Positions 1-8,299 are shown, counted from the first letter of the stretch. The stretch is 64,000 bases of DNA from Marinomonas sp. CT5 (GCF_018336975.1 NZ_CP025572.1:2198384-2262383), one strand, 5' to 3'. A program made the numbers and translations. The notes: a model not told the origin generated them from the letters alone.

Positions 1-258
1 TCTTTTGATTGTTTGAGCAGGTGTCTCTTTGGCTTTCGGGGATTTAGACATGGGTAGCCTCACTTTGGTAGACCAATCCATTTTGCCGTGTTTTCGAAGC
101 CAAGTCAGCACCGTTGATCGCCCTTGGATTCCATAGATTTTTTGAGCTTGCTTATAAGTCATGTCGCCTTTTTCGACGGCCATCACTATCTGTAATTTAA
201 AGCCCATTGTGTAGTCACGTTGAGTACGCTTGCGCTTGGTATTACTTGATGTCCCCAT
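1..258 (-). CDS. IS3-family transposase OrfA, partial at window edge
   Basis: Reading the minus strand from an ATG at 256-258 gives an 86-codon open frame that continues beyond the window. It begins MGTSSNTKRKRTQRDYT and continues with the GFKLQIVMAVEKGDMTY type of sequence seen in helix-turn-helix OrfA proteins of IS3-family elements, including the GRSTVLTWLRKHG recognition segment. A clear AGGAG ribosome site lies 5 to 10 bases upstream. OrfA binds the element ends and is fused by frameshift to the DDE catalytic OrfB, which would lie to the left. The family assignment rests on remembered similarity; the exact IS group is not resolved. Confidence 0.8.
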   Translation of the reverse strand, partial: MGTSSNTKRKRTQRDYTMGFKLQIVMAVEKGDMTYKQAQKIYGIQGRSTVLTWLRKHGKMDWSTKVRLPMSKSPKAKETPAQTIKR

Positions 259-270
259 AATAGGTCTCCT

Positions 271-298
271 AGGTGTAAACCTATTTCAGGACGGGACA
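271..298 (-). mobile_element. Probable left terminal inverted repeat of the IS
   Basis: On the minus strand the bases just upstream of orfA start TGTCCCGTCCTGAAATAGG and end near TTTACAC. This resembles the TG-starting terminal repeats of IS3-type elements. The right end and target-site duplication are outside the window, so the exact boundary is inferred. Confidence 0.5.
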
Positions 299-307
299 AA
301 ATGAGTT

Positions 308-347
308 AAAAAGGCTTTGTGCAATAATGACAAGGCCTTTTTTTATT
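308..347 (+). terminator. Rho-independent terminator beside the IS
   Basis: An AAAAGGCTTTGT arm and an ACAAGGCCTTTT arm form a stem followed by a T-rich run (TTTTTTTATTTTT). It is oriented to stop plus-strand transcription arriving from the left. It probably belonged to a gene now separated from it by the IS insertion. Confidence 0.6.
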
Positions 348-444
348 TTTCGAGTTTGCGGTAATGTTCGCTAAAATAGAGTATCCGATTAGCTTTCTTG
401 TTGATTAGATTGTTCAGTATGCATTGTGAGTCTTAGGAGGTGTT

Positions 445-909
445 TTGATTAAGGTAAGACGATATGAACAGGTAGATTCTATTGTCCTGTGGGATATTTT
501 TTTTAATACCGTTCGTACAGTGAATACTCAAGATTATTCCCTTGCTCAGGTTCAAGCTTGGGCTCCTGAATCGTTTGATATGTCTGTTTGGGAAAGAAAG
601 ATGGATGAAATTAAGCCATTCGTGGCGGAGCTGGACAATATAATTGTAGGGTATTGTGATTTACAATCTGATGGATTAATTGATCACTTCTTTTGTCATC
701 ATCAGTATCAGGGTAAAGGTGTGGGGAGACGGTTAATGAGTCATATTGTGTCATTAGCTATCGAAAGGAATATTGCTCGTATTTATTCTCATGTGAGTCT
801 TACTGCGAAACCTTTTTTCGAACGTTTTGGCTTTCGAGTAGTAAGTGAACAAAATGTTAAGGTTCGTGGAGAAGCTTTGATTAATTTCGAGATGGAAAAG
901 TGGCTTTAG
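445..909 (+). CDS. GNAT family N-acetyltransferase
   Basis: This 154-residue protein is a small cytoplasmic acetyltransferase of unknown substrate. The acetyl-CoA pyrophosphate loop is visible as YQGKGVGRRL at about residues 89-98, followed by a helix and the usual late beta-strand (ERFGFRVV). It starts with TTG at 445; an AGGAGG ribosome site at 435-440 supports that start, and no ATG lies close by. It stands alone between the IS terminator and marC. A short hairpin follows the stop codon. The domain is clear, but the substrate cannot be read from the sequence. Confidence 0.85.
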   Translation: MIKVRRYEQVDSIVLWDIFFNTVRTVNTQDYSLAQVQAWAPESFDMSVWERKMDEIKPFVAELDNIIVGYCDLQSDGLIDHFFCHHQYQGKGVGRRLMSHIVSLAIERNIARIYSHVSLTAKPFFERFGFRVVSEQNVKVRGEALINFEMEKWL

Positions 910-922
910 AGTTCAATAATGG

Positions 923-940
923 AGGAAACGTTGGTTTCCT
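923..940 (+). terminator. Weak hairpin after the GNAT gene
   Basis: AGGAAAC and GTTTCCT form a 7-bp stem with a 4-base loop, 13 bases after the stop codon. The following T run is short, so termination activity is uncertain. Confidence 0.35.
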
Positions 941-1056
941 TCTGTATTTAGATTGTTTGCAGAAATATTGAGATGTTTAATTTTACTCCCGCTCTATTTA
1001 TTCGGTAGACTACGCGCTTTAAAATTTCTGTAAGATTAATCTGAGTATCCGACCTG

Positions 1057-1668
1057 ATGAACGCCGAGTTTTCTATTTTATCTGCCACGTTATTATTTTT
1101 GTTTGTTATCGACCCGTTTGGCAATATTCCTATCTTATTGTCTGTGATGAAGGGCGTTGCACAGAAGCGTCAATATCAAATCGTCGTACGTGATGGTTTG
1201 ATTGGTTTAGTTATTTTGGTGAGTTTTCTATTTTTCGGTGCTGAATTTTTGGCACTGTTGCATTTGGAAACCGAGTCTATTTCGATTGCTGGTGGTGTGG
1301 TGTTGTTTGTCATCGCGTTGAAGATGATCTTCCCTTCAGCCTATACAAAAGAGGCTGGTCCAGTGGTGGAGCCTTTTATTGTGCCAATTTCTATCCCTAT
1401 GTTAGCAGGGCCATCCACTTTGGCGACTTTATTGGTGATGGTTAAGAGTTACCCAAATGATCAGCAAAATCTTCTTATCTCGGTCGGTGCAGCATGGGCT
1501 ATTTCTGTCATGATTTTAGCCATGGCACCTTTACTTAATCGCGTGTTGCGAGAGAAGGGCTTAGCTGCCTTAGAGCGTTTGATGGGCATGTTACTTTTAA
1601 TGATGTCAGTTCAAATGTTAGTAAACGGCGTTCGTAGCTTATTTACTCATACGTTGGCTGCATTGTAA
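1057..1668 (+). CDS. MarC family integral membrane protein
   Basis: This 203-residue hydrophobic protein has about six predicted membrane segments. The first contains FLFVIDPFGNIPILL, the signature of the MarC (UPF0056) family, and a central PISIPMLAGPSTLATLL segment is also typical. Family members sit in the inner membrane; a transport role has been proposed but is not established, and an early link of marC to antibiotic resistance was not upheld. Length is normal for the family. The ATG at 1057 has only a weak ribosome site. The gene converges on the butanediol dehydrogenase gene across a strong hairpin. Confidence 0.88.
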   Translation: MNAEFSILSATLLFLFVIDPFGNIPILLSVMKGVAQKRQYQIVVRDGLIGLVILVSFLFFGAEFLALLHLETESISIAGGVVLFVIALKMIFPSAYTKEAGPVVEPFIVPISIPMLAGPSTLATLLVMVKSYPNDQQNLLISVGAAWAISVMILAMAPLLNRVLREKGLAALERLMGMLLLMMSVQMLVNGVRSLFTHTLAAL

Positions 1669-1679
1669 GTTTTCTAGAA

Positions 1680-1712
1680 AGGATGGTATTTGAGGTAATT
1701 CAATACCATCCT
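1680..1712. terminator. Hairpin between convergent genes
   Basis: AGGATGGTATT and AATACCATCCT form a perfect 11-bp stem with an 11-base loop between marC and the downstream minus-strand gene. It can serve both strands, although T runs are short on each side. Confidence 0.6.
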
Positions 1713-1719
1713 AAGTGTT

Positions 1720-2778
1720 TTATGGACGAACAATGATTTTTACAGCGGATTCATTATTATGAATTAGTGTATCAAAGCCCTGAGAAATCAAGTCATCTAA
1801 TTCTATTCTCTGAGTAATAAAAGGCTCTAAATTCACTTTGCCTTCTTCTACCAATTTAATGGTTTCTTCATGGTTATTTACATAAGCAATAGTGCCACGA
1901 ATATCTAGTTCTTTCATGACTACACTATGAACGTTCATTGTTGCCGGGTGACTCCAAATAGAGACTATTACAATTGCGCCTGTCGCTTTTGTACTCTCCA
2001 CTAATGTATCCAATACCTTGTTGTTACTGGTACATTCGAAGGCAATATCTACACCGCGGCCCTCTGTAATTTTCATTACTTCATCGGTGACGTTCACTTC
2101 GGTTGGATCCAAAATGTAATCTGCTACACCTGTATCATGTGCTTTTTCTTTTCGCTTAGCACTTAGCTCAGTCAGAATGACAGTAATTCCTTTTGCTTTT
2201 AGTACAGCAGACAACAGTAAACCAATAGGACCGCCGCCGCCAACGAGTGCAATATCTCCTGTTTTTGCTCCGCTGCGAACAAATGCATGGTAGCCAACAG
2301 CCAATGGCTCTATCAAGGCCGCTTGATCCAAAGGAATTGTATTGGCAATAGGGTGGACCCAACGGCGTTTTACAGCGATTTTTTCGGATAGGCCACCGCC
2401 ACATCCTCCAAGCCCAATAAAGTTCATATTTTTAGACAGGTGATAATTTTCACCTGGTCCGGTTGGTACGTCATCAGCAATAATGTAAGGTTCAACGACA
2501 ACATGCTGACCGACTTTAATATCTTCCACGCCTTCTCCTACAGCGTAAACAACCCCCGAGAATTCATGTCCCATGGTGACAGGGGCTGACTCTCCTGAAA
2601 TAGGGTGTGGGTGGCCGCAAGGTGGAATAAAAATAGGCCCTTCCATGAATTCATGTAGATCTGTGCCACAAATACCACACCAAGCAACATCAATACCTAC
2701 TGTACCTGGCTCAACACTAGGCTCAGGAATGTCCTCTATACGGATGTCACCTTTATCGTAAAAACGAGCAGCTTTCAT
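1720..2778 (-). CDS. (R,R)-butanediol dehydrogenase-like zinc alcohol dehydrogenase
   Basis: This 352-residue medium-chain dehydrogenase probably interconverts acetoin or diacetyl and 2,3-butanediol with NAD(H). Catalytic zinc ligands are visible as Cys in WCGICGTDLHE, His in the GHE motif of VTMGHEFSG, and Glu in VEPYI. The Rossmann glycine motif is ALVGGGGPIGLL. The four-cysteine structural zinc lobe found in many relatives is absent; the loop reads VPTGPGENYHLSKNM, which matches the BdhA subgroup as I recall it. It starts at an ATG with a weak AAGGAAAA-like site upstream. It stands alone, with no acetoin synthesis genes beside it, so sorbitol- or threonine-type substrates cannot be excluded. 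Confidence 0.82.
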   Translation of the reverse strand: MKAARFYDKGDIRIEDIPEPSVEPGTVGIDVAWCGICGTDLHEFMEGPIFIPPCGHPHPISGESAPVTMGHEFSGVVYAVGEGVEDIKVGQHVVVEPYIIADDVPTGPGENYHLSKNMNFIGLGGCGGGLSEKIAVKRRWVHPIANTIPLDQAALIEPLAVGYHAFVRSGAKTGDIALVGGGGPIGLLLSAVLKAKGITVILTELSAKRKEKAHDTGVADYILDPTEVNVTDEVMKITEGRGVDIAFECTSNNKVLDTLVESTKATGAIVIVSIWSHPATMNVHSVVMKELDIRGTIAYVNNHEETIKLVEEGKVNLEPFITQRIELDDLISQGFDTLIHNNESAVKIIVRP

Positions 2779-2969
2779 TTAATTTTCCTTGTGTTTGATT
2801 TTTAAAAAATGACTAAGTCAAGCTACTAAGCGTACCTATCTAAGTCAAAGCGAATGAGAAAAATCACACCTATTACTGACAATTATCAATTAATTTGAGT
2901 AAGAGCATTACTGGTTTAATATCACGGTGTTGATTAAGCATGCTTTCTTTTGATTCAGGAAGGAGAGGT

Positions 2970-3092
2970 ATGTTCTATATATTATTGTTGGTGATTGTTT
3001 AAAAAAGGATTTTGGAAGAAGCCCGTTTAGAGATTGGTTTTTATAACTGTGGTGATGTTAAAAGTAGAGAAGGTTTCTTGCTTTATAAATAA
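2970..3092 (+). other. Small ORF or gene remnant with an in-frame stop
   Basis: A very good ribosome site (AAGGAGAGGT) directly precedes an ATG that opens a 10-codon hydrophobic ORF reading MFYILLLVIV, ending at TAA 3000-3002. The same frame then stays open for 29 more codons, including EEARLEIGFYNCGDVKSREG, and stops at 3090-3092 just before a hairpin. It could be a tiny membrane peptide, the decayed end of a lost gene, or chance. The rest of the 2779-3103 gap shows nothing else I can support. Confidence 0.3.
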
Positions 3093-3094
3093 TG

Positions 3095-3116
3095 AGCCCT
3101 TCATTAAGGAAGGGCT
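3095..3116 (-). terminator. Hairpin overlapping the 3' end of rraA
   Basis: AGCCCTTC and GAAGGGCT form an 8-bp stem with a 6-base loop that includes the rraA stop codon. No strong T run follows on either strand, so it may be a terminator or an mRNA-end stabiliser. Confidence 0.45.
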
Positions 3117-3589
3117 AATGGCTGTTTGGAAACAGCAATACCGTTTAGATCACAATAAATGTAATCGCCATCAGCGATGGTGATTCCCGCGAAACTTAGT
3201 GTTTTTCCTAAATCTCCTAAACCGCGTTTTTCGGTTGGCATAGGGTGAGGGCATAGTGCATGAATGCCGATGTTTAATTGTGATTGGGCGGCAATATCTC
3301 GGATGGCTCCATTGATAACAAATCCTTCCCAGCCATTGTTTGCTGCTTTTTCTGCCAGCATATCGCCAAGTAAGGCTCTTCTTTTACTGCCGCCGCCATC
3401 AATAACCATGACTTTACCTTTGCCATTCTGAGCGACTAATTCGCGAACACGGCTGTTGTCCTCAAAGCAATAGACGGAAACAACTTCGCCATAAAAGTGC
3501 GTTCGTTTGCCGTAAGAGGTGAAAATAGGCTCAGCAATTTGTAATTTGTCTGGATAAAGGTCGCATAGATCGGGCAGGAGATCTTTCAT
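3104..3589 (-). CDS. rraA: RraA, regulator of ribonuclease E activity
   Basis: This 161-residue protein aligns along its length with RraA as I recall it. The early CDLYPDKLQIAEPIF, CFEDNSRVREL, VMVIDGGGSKRRALLGD and GWEGFVINGAIRD segments are all family hallmarks. RraA forms a trimeric ring and binds the C-terminal region of RNase E, lowering its activity on many RNAs; it has no known methyltransferase activity despite the old MenG name. The ATG lies six bases from an AGGT ribosome site buried in a perfect 19-bp hairpin (see 3596-3638), suggesting translational control. The gene stands alone. Confidence 0.93.
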   Translation of the reverse strand: MKDLLPDLCDLYPDKLQIAEPIFTSYGKRTHFYGEVVSVYCFEDNSRVRELVAQNGKGKVMVIDGGGSKRRALLGDMLAEKAANNGWEGFVINGAIRDIAAQSQLNIGIHALCPHPMPTEKRGLGDLGKTLSFAGITIADGDYIYCDLNGIAVSKQPLALP

Positions 3590-3595
3590 CTTGGC

Positions 3596-3638
3596 ACCTA
3601 CTTAAAGTCAAAAAATGTATTTTTGACTTTAAGTAGGT
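3596..3638 (-). promoter_or_regulatory. Perfect 19-bp leader hairpin covering the rraA ribosome site
   Basis: The arms at 3596-3614 and 3620-3638 are exactly complementary over 19 bp with a 5-base loop. In rraA mRNA the 3' arm ends with AGGU, followed by GCCAAG and the AUG, so the Shine-Dalgarno bases form the base of the stem. There is no T run after it on either strand, which argues against a simple terminator. A regulatory role is inferred. Confidence 0.65.
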
Positions 3639-3690
3639 AAAAGTTAAAAAGCCAGTTTCAGGATTGCATATTCAGTATTCATTGATGTGA

Positions 3691-4206
3691 TTAGTCTTCT
3701 ATCGCTGGAATGTCATTTTGATCGATGAGGCTGTGTTCTACGGCCGTTTGTAACAGCAGAACGATGAGTTCATCTGGTGGTAATAAGTGCAAAGGTGAGG
3801 TCTGGCCTTGTTCGGCAACGGCTTCATCCAAATTCACATCTCGCTCTTGAAACCAAGAGTGAATGCTTTGTACTTCAAAGCTCGGCTCTAAGCCTTTAAT
3901 GTCATAAGTGGCTTCTATAAGAAGGCTGAGGGGCTCTGGTTCAAGCGCATAGATGACATCTGTATCAAATTCATTAATCCACTCGGCTAAGATATCACTG
4001 GCTTCATAACCGAATTGGTAGAGCTGTTGCTCGTCTAAGTCGAGTGCGTTAGGCTCGATTTGATGGTTTTCTAGCCATTCATCATCAGGGGTCACCAAGA
4101 CTTCTTTGACTTGTGCTTCGTGTGTAGACCATGTGAAAAGTAATGGAAAGGCTGGCTCGTCGGAAGAGTTGGCGACAGCCGTCATGAATATAGGTAAACT
4201 TGCCAT
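3691..4206 (-). CDS. Unknown acidic protein, possibly a degenerate exonuclease fold
   Basis: This 171-residue cytoplasmic protein is strongly acidic and I do not recognise it as a named family. Its pattern (TWSTHEAQVKEVLVTPDDEW, then QLYQFGYEASDILAEW, then DVIYALEPEPLSLLIEAT) resembles the beta-strand and helix order of small DnaQ-like 3'-5' exonucleases, but the DEDD metal-binding residues are not at the expected places. It would therefore be inactive if it has that fold. It is divergent from the M14 peptidase gene with only 37 bases between their ATGs, and rraA follows 101 bases downstream on the same strand. Function is unknown. Confidence 0.6.
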   Translation of the reverse strand: MASLPIFMTAVANSSDEPAFPLLFTWSTHEAQVKEVLVTPDDEWLENHQIEPNALDLDEQQLYQFGYEASDILAEWINEFDTDVIYALEPEPLSLLIEATYDIKGLEPSFEVQSIHSWFQERDVNLDEAVAEQGQTSPLHLLPPDELIVLLLQTAVEHSLIDQNDIPAIED

Positions 4207-4243
4207 AATTTAGAACCAATGTTTGATTGTTAAGGAAGAATAA

Positions 4244-5398
4244 ATGACCAGCCGAATCAAGATCAGTAGTGCGTTTGATGGCGGTAACATCTCCGTTATT
4301 AATGCTTCGGAGCCGGACAATATTAGAGTAAAGATCCCTAATGATACAAACTCTAAATTTTTGCAGTGGTTTTATTTTCGATTACAGGGTGGAATGGGTG
4401 AGCAATGTGTCATCCAGTTTGACAATGCCAGTGACGCGGCTTACCCAGATGGTTGGGTCGATTACCAAGCGGTAGCCTCTTATGATCGAGAATACTGGTT
4501 TCGTGTTCCTACAGAATATGTCGATGGCAAACTTGTGATAACGCATCAGCCTGAACAAGATAGCGTGTATTACGCGTATTTTGCCCCTTATAGTTATGAA
4601 CGTCATTCAGACATGATGGCTTGGGCGGCCAGTAATGAAGACTGTATTACTGATCATTTAGGGGAAACGGCGGAAGGTCGTGATATCACTTTATTGGAAA
4701 TCAGTAAGACTCAAGGCTTAGCCAAAAACATTTGGATCATTGCGCGTCAACACCCTGGTGAAACGATGGCGGAATGGTTTGTTGAAGGTTTGCTTGAGCG
4801 TTTATTTGACGAATCTCACCCCATCGCTCGCTCTCTTCTAAAGCACTGTCGCTTCTATGTTGTGCCAAATATGAATCCAGACGGTGCGGTTCATGGGAAT
4901 TTGCGAGTGAATTCAAAAGGCGTAAACTTGAACCGAGAGTGGAAGAATCCAACGGCAGAATTCAGTCCAGAAGTATTGGCAGTGCAAAATAAAATGGCGG
5001 AAACCGGTGTGGACCTTTTCTTGGATATTCACGGAGATGAAGCCTTGCCAGTTAACTTTGTTGACGGTTGCCAAGGTGTTCCGTCTTTTGATGCTCGAAT
5101 GGAAGCAATGGAAACCTTGTTTAAAGATGTCTTTACGGCAGTTAGTCCAGATTTTCAGACAGAAATTGGTTATACCCCAGATCAATTTGGCGAAGCGAAT
5201 TTAACGGTTGCGACCAAATGGGTAGGCGAAACCTACAAATGTTTGTCTTTTACCTTAGAAATGCCATTCAAAGATAATAAAAACCTACCAGACGATATGG
5301 TTGGTTGGTCACCAGAGCGCGCCAAAATTTTAGGCGCTGATGTTTTGTACCCCATTCATCAGGTGATTATGAGCGCTCAAATGAAAGCCGAGGATTGA
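4244..5398 (+). CDS. M14-family cytosolic carboxypeptidase-like protein
   Basis: This 384-residue zinc peptidase has an N-terminal beta-rich domain of about 120 residues before the catalytic domain, the layout of the cytosolic carboxypeptidase (CCP) branch of M14. Zinc ligands appear in RQHPGETMAEW (His and Glu) and in DIHGD (His). Substrate-binding motifs are NMNPDG and GVNLNREW, and the catalytic Glu is in FTLEMPFK. There is no signal peptide, so it acts in the cytoplasm. It has a good AAGGAAGA ribosome site. Related bacterial enzymes remove C-terminal residues from peptides; the natural substrate here is unknown. Confidence 0.85.
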   Translation: MTSRIKISSAFDGGNISVINASEPDNIRVKIPNDTNSKFLQWFYFRLQGGMGEQCVIQFDNASDAAYPDGWVDYQAVASYDREYWFRVPTEYVDGKLVITHQPEQDSVYYAYFAPYSYERHSDMMAWAASNEDCITDHLGETAEGRDITLLEISKTQGLAKNIWIIARQHPGETMAEWFVEGLLERLFDESHPIARSLLKHCRFYVVPNMNPDGAVHGNLRVNSKGVNLNREWKNPTAEFSPEVLAVQNKMAETGVDLFLDIHGDEALPVNFVDGCQGVPSFDARMEAMETLFKDVFTAVSPDFQTEIGYTPDQFGEANLTVATKWVGETYKCLSFTLEMPFKDNKNLPDDMVGWSPERAKILGADVLYPIHQVIMSAQMKAED

Positions 5399-5559
5399 GT
5401 GTCGTCGACGCTTTAATGCTTTTGCTTTATTTGCTGGTAAAAATGGTGATTTATTATCTAGCGAATATTGGCAAACTCGATTAGGATCTTGCTTTCAAAA
5501 TTGCAATGAATTTAATACCCATTTTTATTTTATAGAACGTGATTTTAGGACGAAGAAAA

Positions 5560-6132
5560 ATGCCTAAGGCAAGTGAGATTAAAAAAAATATTGCTATTAG
5601 TTATGACAATAAAACATACATAGTAAAAGATATTGAGCGCTCTGTTCCTCAGGGCCGTGCTGGTGGCAGCCTTTATCGTATGCGTATGTACGATGTGGTT
5701 ACAGGGCGTAAATTGGATGAGACATTCAAAGATTCAGACATGATTGACCTTGCTGATCTGATTCGTCGTCCAGTGATGTTTTCATATTCTGATGGTGATG
5801 AATATGTTTTCATGGATAACGAAGATTATACCCCTTATAGCTTGAATAAGAGCGCCATTGAAGACGAAATTTTGTTTATGAATGAAGCTACGGCGGGTAT
5901 TCAAGTGGTTTTGGTTGATGATGTTCCTGTTGTTATTGAATTGCCGACAAACGTTGAACTAGAGGTGGTTGAAACAGACCCTTCCATTAAAGGTGCTTCA
6001 GCAACTTCTCGTAATAAGCCAGCTAAGCTGTCTACAGGCGCTGTCATTCAAGTGCCTGAACATATTTCTACGGGTGACCGTATTAAGGTTAATGTTGAGG
6101 AAAGAAAGTTTGCTGGACGAGCAGATAAATAA
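5560..6132 (+). CDS. efpL: Elongation factor P-like protein EfpL (YeiP)
   Basis: This 190-residue three-domain translation factor starts [12 protein letters not shown], like E. coli YeiP. It is a paralogue of EF-P that relieves ribosome stalling at proline-rich and some other motifs. The loop tip residue that is a modified Lys in EF-P is Arg33 here ([11 protein letters not shown]), the EfpL hallmark. [12 protein letters not shown] and the C-terminal [13 protein letters not shown] segment are also typical. A longer frame opens at a GTG at 5539, but the ATG at 5560, 7-8 bases after AGGACG, gives the family's usual N-terminus. A strong terminator follows. Confidence 0.93.
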   Translation: MPKASEIKKNIAISYDNKTYIVKDIERSVPQGRAGGSLYRMRMYDVVTGRKLDETFKDSDMIDLADLIRRPVMFSYSDGDEYVFMDNEDYTPYSLNKSAIEDEILFMNEATAGIQVVLVDDVPVVIELPTNVELEVVETDPSIKGASATSRNKPAKLSTGAVIQVPEHISTGDRIKVNVEERKFAGRADK

Positions 6133-6166
6133 TAAATAGGCATTATTTGACTTTAGATGCCATAAT

Positions 6167-6197
6167 AAAAAACGCAGTTATTTACTGCGTTTTTTTA
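6167..6197 (+). terminator. Terminator of efpL
   Basis: AAAAAACGCAGT pairs with ACTGCGTTTTTT across a 5-base loop and runs straight into a T tract: a standard intrinsic terminator 35 bases after efpL. Confidence 0.9.
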
Positions 6198-6301
6198 TAT
6201 CAGTTTAGGGGTATAGATAAGGTCTAAGATTAGATTAAAGTCATTTTTTCAAAATGAAATTATTATTCTTTTGTCATTATAGTGTAATAGTTTTCTGAGT
6301 T

Positions 6302-6317
6302 TCTATGCTGGCATAGA
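6302..6317. promoter_or_regulatory. Candidate operator before the chemoreceptor gene
   Basis: TCTATGCTGGCATAGA has perfect 7-bp inverted arms around a TG centre. It lies about 18 bases downstream of a possible -10 element (TATAGT, 6278-6283) and 80 bases before the chemoreceptor ATG. No protein can be assigned to it. Confidence 0.35.
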
Positions 6318-6396
6318 TGAAAAATAAAAAAGGAAATTAAGCAGGTGCTAAGGATGTTGCTGTTAAAAAAATTGTAAAAATTATTAAGAGGTTAAA

Positions 6397-8286
6397 ATGT
6401 CATTACATCGCAAGCTTATATTCGCCAGTTGTTCAATACTCATCCTCGCAGCTTGTATTATTTCTGTAATATCAACGCTTTCTATGCATAAACAAGTTCT
6501 GAATGATTTAGAACATACGATGAACAGTTATGGTGAAAGTGGAGCAAGTAGAGTAAGTGCTTGGATAAAAAGTAAACAAAGGGTGGTTTCTTCTTTGAAA
6601 GAGGCCGTGGAAGCGCATCCAAACAATGATGACTATATTGTTCAGGCTCTTAATCAAGCGCATACAGCGGGAGACCTAATTAGTGTCTTGTATGGCGTGG
6701 ATAATGGTGATGCATACCGAACCAATGGTAAAAATACAAAAGCAGGTTATGATCCTAGAGTCCGAGATTGGTATATAGCATCACAAGAAAAAGGTGGCGC
6801 GACTATTTCCCAACCTTTTATGGGTTCAAGTTCTAAGTCCCTTATATTTTCTATTTCTGATCAAGTTATCGTTAATGGTCAAGTTAAAGGCGTAGTATCA
6901 GGCAATGTTTCACTTTCTGGTGTGAATGATGTTGTTTCTAGTTTAAAAATTCCTGGTAGTGGCTATGCTTTCGTCGTATCCGATTCAGGTGAAATTATTT
7001 CTTACCCAGACGAAAGTTATAATAATAAACTTTTATCTAATTTAGACTCGAACATTACCTTAGAAGCCATTAATCAAAATGTGGCATCGGAAAGTATTGT
7101 TGATGTATCGGTTAAGAATACAGAGTACATGATGTCTTCGGTGAGAATTCAGGGAACCAATTGGTCTTTGGTTTCATTGGGTAATAAGAAAGTACTGATG
7201 GCGCCTATCTCTGATTTAATTACCTATCAAATTGCTACAGCGATTGTCTTAATTGTTTTATCTATCATTGTTCTAGGCTTATTAATTCGTTTCCTATTGG
7301 CTGATCTTGTATTGGTCTCTAATGCTTTGGAAGATATTGCGCAAGGACATGGTGATTTAACGGTTAAAATTGAAACTAAGAGTAAAGATGAGGTTGGCAA
7401 GTTAGCGCAGAACTTCAATAACTTTGTGCTCAAGCTTCGAGACATCATCAAAAGTATTGATGGACTGAGTAATGTGCTTTCAGATCAGTCTAAGATAAGC
7501 GCTTCTTCGGTAGAGCAAAGTACCAAACGCCTTAATATTCAACAAAATGAAATTGTCTCAGTTGCGGCGGCTGTCGAAGAGATGACCACGGCCACACAAG
7601 AAATTGCGGGGAATGCTGAGCAAACGGCGCAGCGAGCTAATGAAACTGTGACAATTAGCGCCACAGGTCAGAACCTAGCCAACACCAGTTTGACTTCTAT
7701 TAATCAGCTTGCACAAGAAGTATCGCTTGCTAGTCAGGTCATTACTGAGTTAAGCCAACAGGGCGATAAAATAAACACCATTGTATCCACGATTAGTGAT
7801 ATAGCTGAACAAACAAATTTATTGGCGTTAAACGCCGCGATTGAAGCGGCGCGAGCGGGTGAACAAGGGCGTGGCTTTGCGGTTGTGGCGGATGAAGTTC
7901 GAGTGTTGTCTCAACGAACACACACTTCAACTGAAGAGATCTCTTCTATGATCAATATGCTTCAAACCACTACATCTAAAGCGGTGAAAGTGATGGATCT
8001 ATGTCATACATTGGCCAGTACGAGTGTGAGTGACACAGAGAAGTCGGGTGATAGTTTTGCTGAGATCGCAAACGCGATTGATACGATTGATAATATGACG
8101 GCTCAGATCGCAACGGCAGCGGAAGAGCAAACCAGTGTTACCGCGGAAATTGCTCGTAACACTCAAGCCATACGTGATGTATCTTCTGAATTACAAGAAG
8201 AAATGGATCATGGCTTAGAGCAAGCTCATAACCTGAAGAAGCTGGCTGAGTCATTACGTGAACAAGTTCAGAAATTTAAATTGTAA
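6397..8286 (+). CDS. Methyl-accepting chemotaxis protein with dCache sensor
   Basis: This 629-residue chemoreceptor has a first membrane helix at about 7-29, a periplasmic double-Cache domain at about 30-270, a second helix at about 274-300, a HAMP domain at about 301-355 and a cytoplasmic signalling rod. The kinase-contact hairpin is near residues 470-510 ([19 protein letters not shown]). The sensor has YDPRVRDWY, resembling the ligand-contact strip of amino-acid-binding Cache domains, but the usual Asp of the GVxxxD segment appears as Asn170 (GVVSGNVSL), so the ligand is unclear. The gene is monocistronic, preceded by a palindrome at 6302 and followed by a terminator. Confidence 0.93.
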   Translation: MSLHRKLIFASCSILILAACIISVISTLSMHKQVLNDLEHTMNSYGESGASRVSAWIKSKQRVVSSLKEAVEAHPNNDDYIVQALNQAHTAGDLISVLYGVDNGDAYRTNGKNTKAGYDPRVRDWYIASQEKGGATISQPFMGSSSKSLIFSISDQVIVNGQVKGVVSGNVSLSGVNDVVSSLKIPGSGYAFVVSDSGEIISYPDESYNNKLLSNLDSNITLEAINQNVASESIVDVSVKNTEYMMSSVRIQGTNWSLVSLGNKKVLMAPISDLITYQIATAIVLIVLSIIVLGLLIRFLLADLVLVSNALEDIAQGHGDLTVKIETKSKDEVGKLAQNFNNFVLKLRDIIKSIDGLSNVLSDQSKISASSVEQSTKRLNIQQNEIVSVAAAVEEMTTATQEIAGNAEQTAQRANETVTISATGQNLANTSLTSINQLAQEVSLASQVITELSQQGDKINTIVSTISDIAEQTNLLALNAAIEAARAGEQGRGFAVVADEVRVLSQRTHTSTEEISSMINMLQTTTSKAVKVMDLCHTLASTSVSDTEKSGDSFAEIANAIDTIDNMTAQIATAAEEQTSVTAEIARNTQAIRDVSSELQEEMDHGLEQAHNLKKLAESLREQVQKFKL

Positions 8287-8299
8287 GTGTTTAAGCTAG

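Noticed and set aside
5539..5559. Upstream GTG start of efpL
   Set aside because: It would add seven residues absent from EfpL, and the ribosome site sits correctly for the ATG at 5560.
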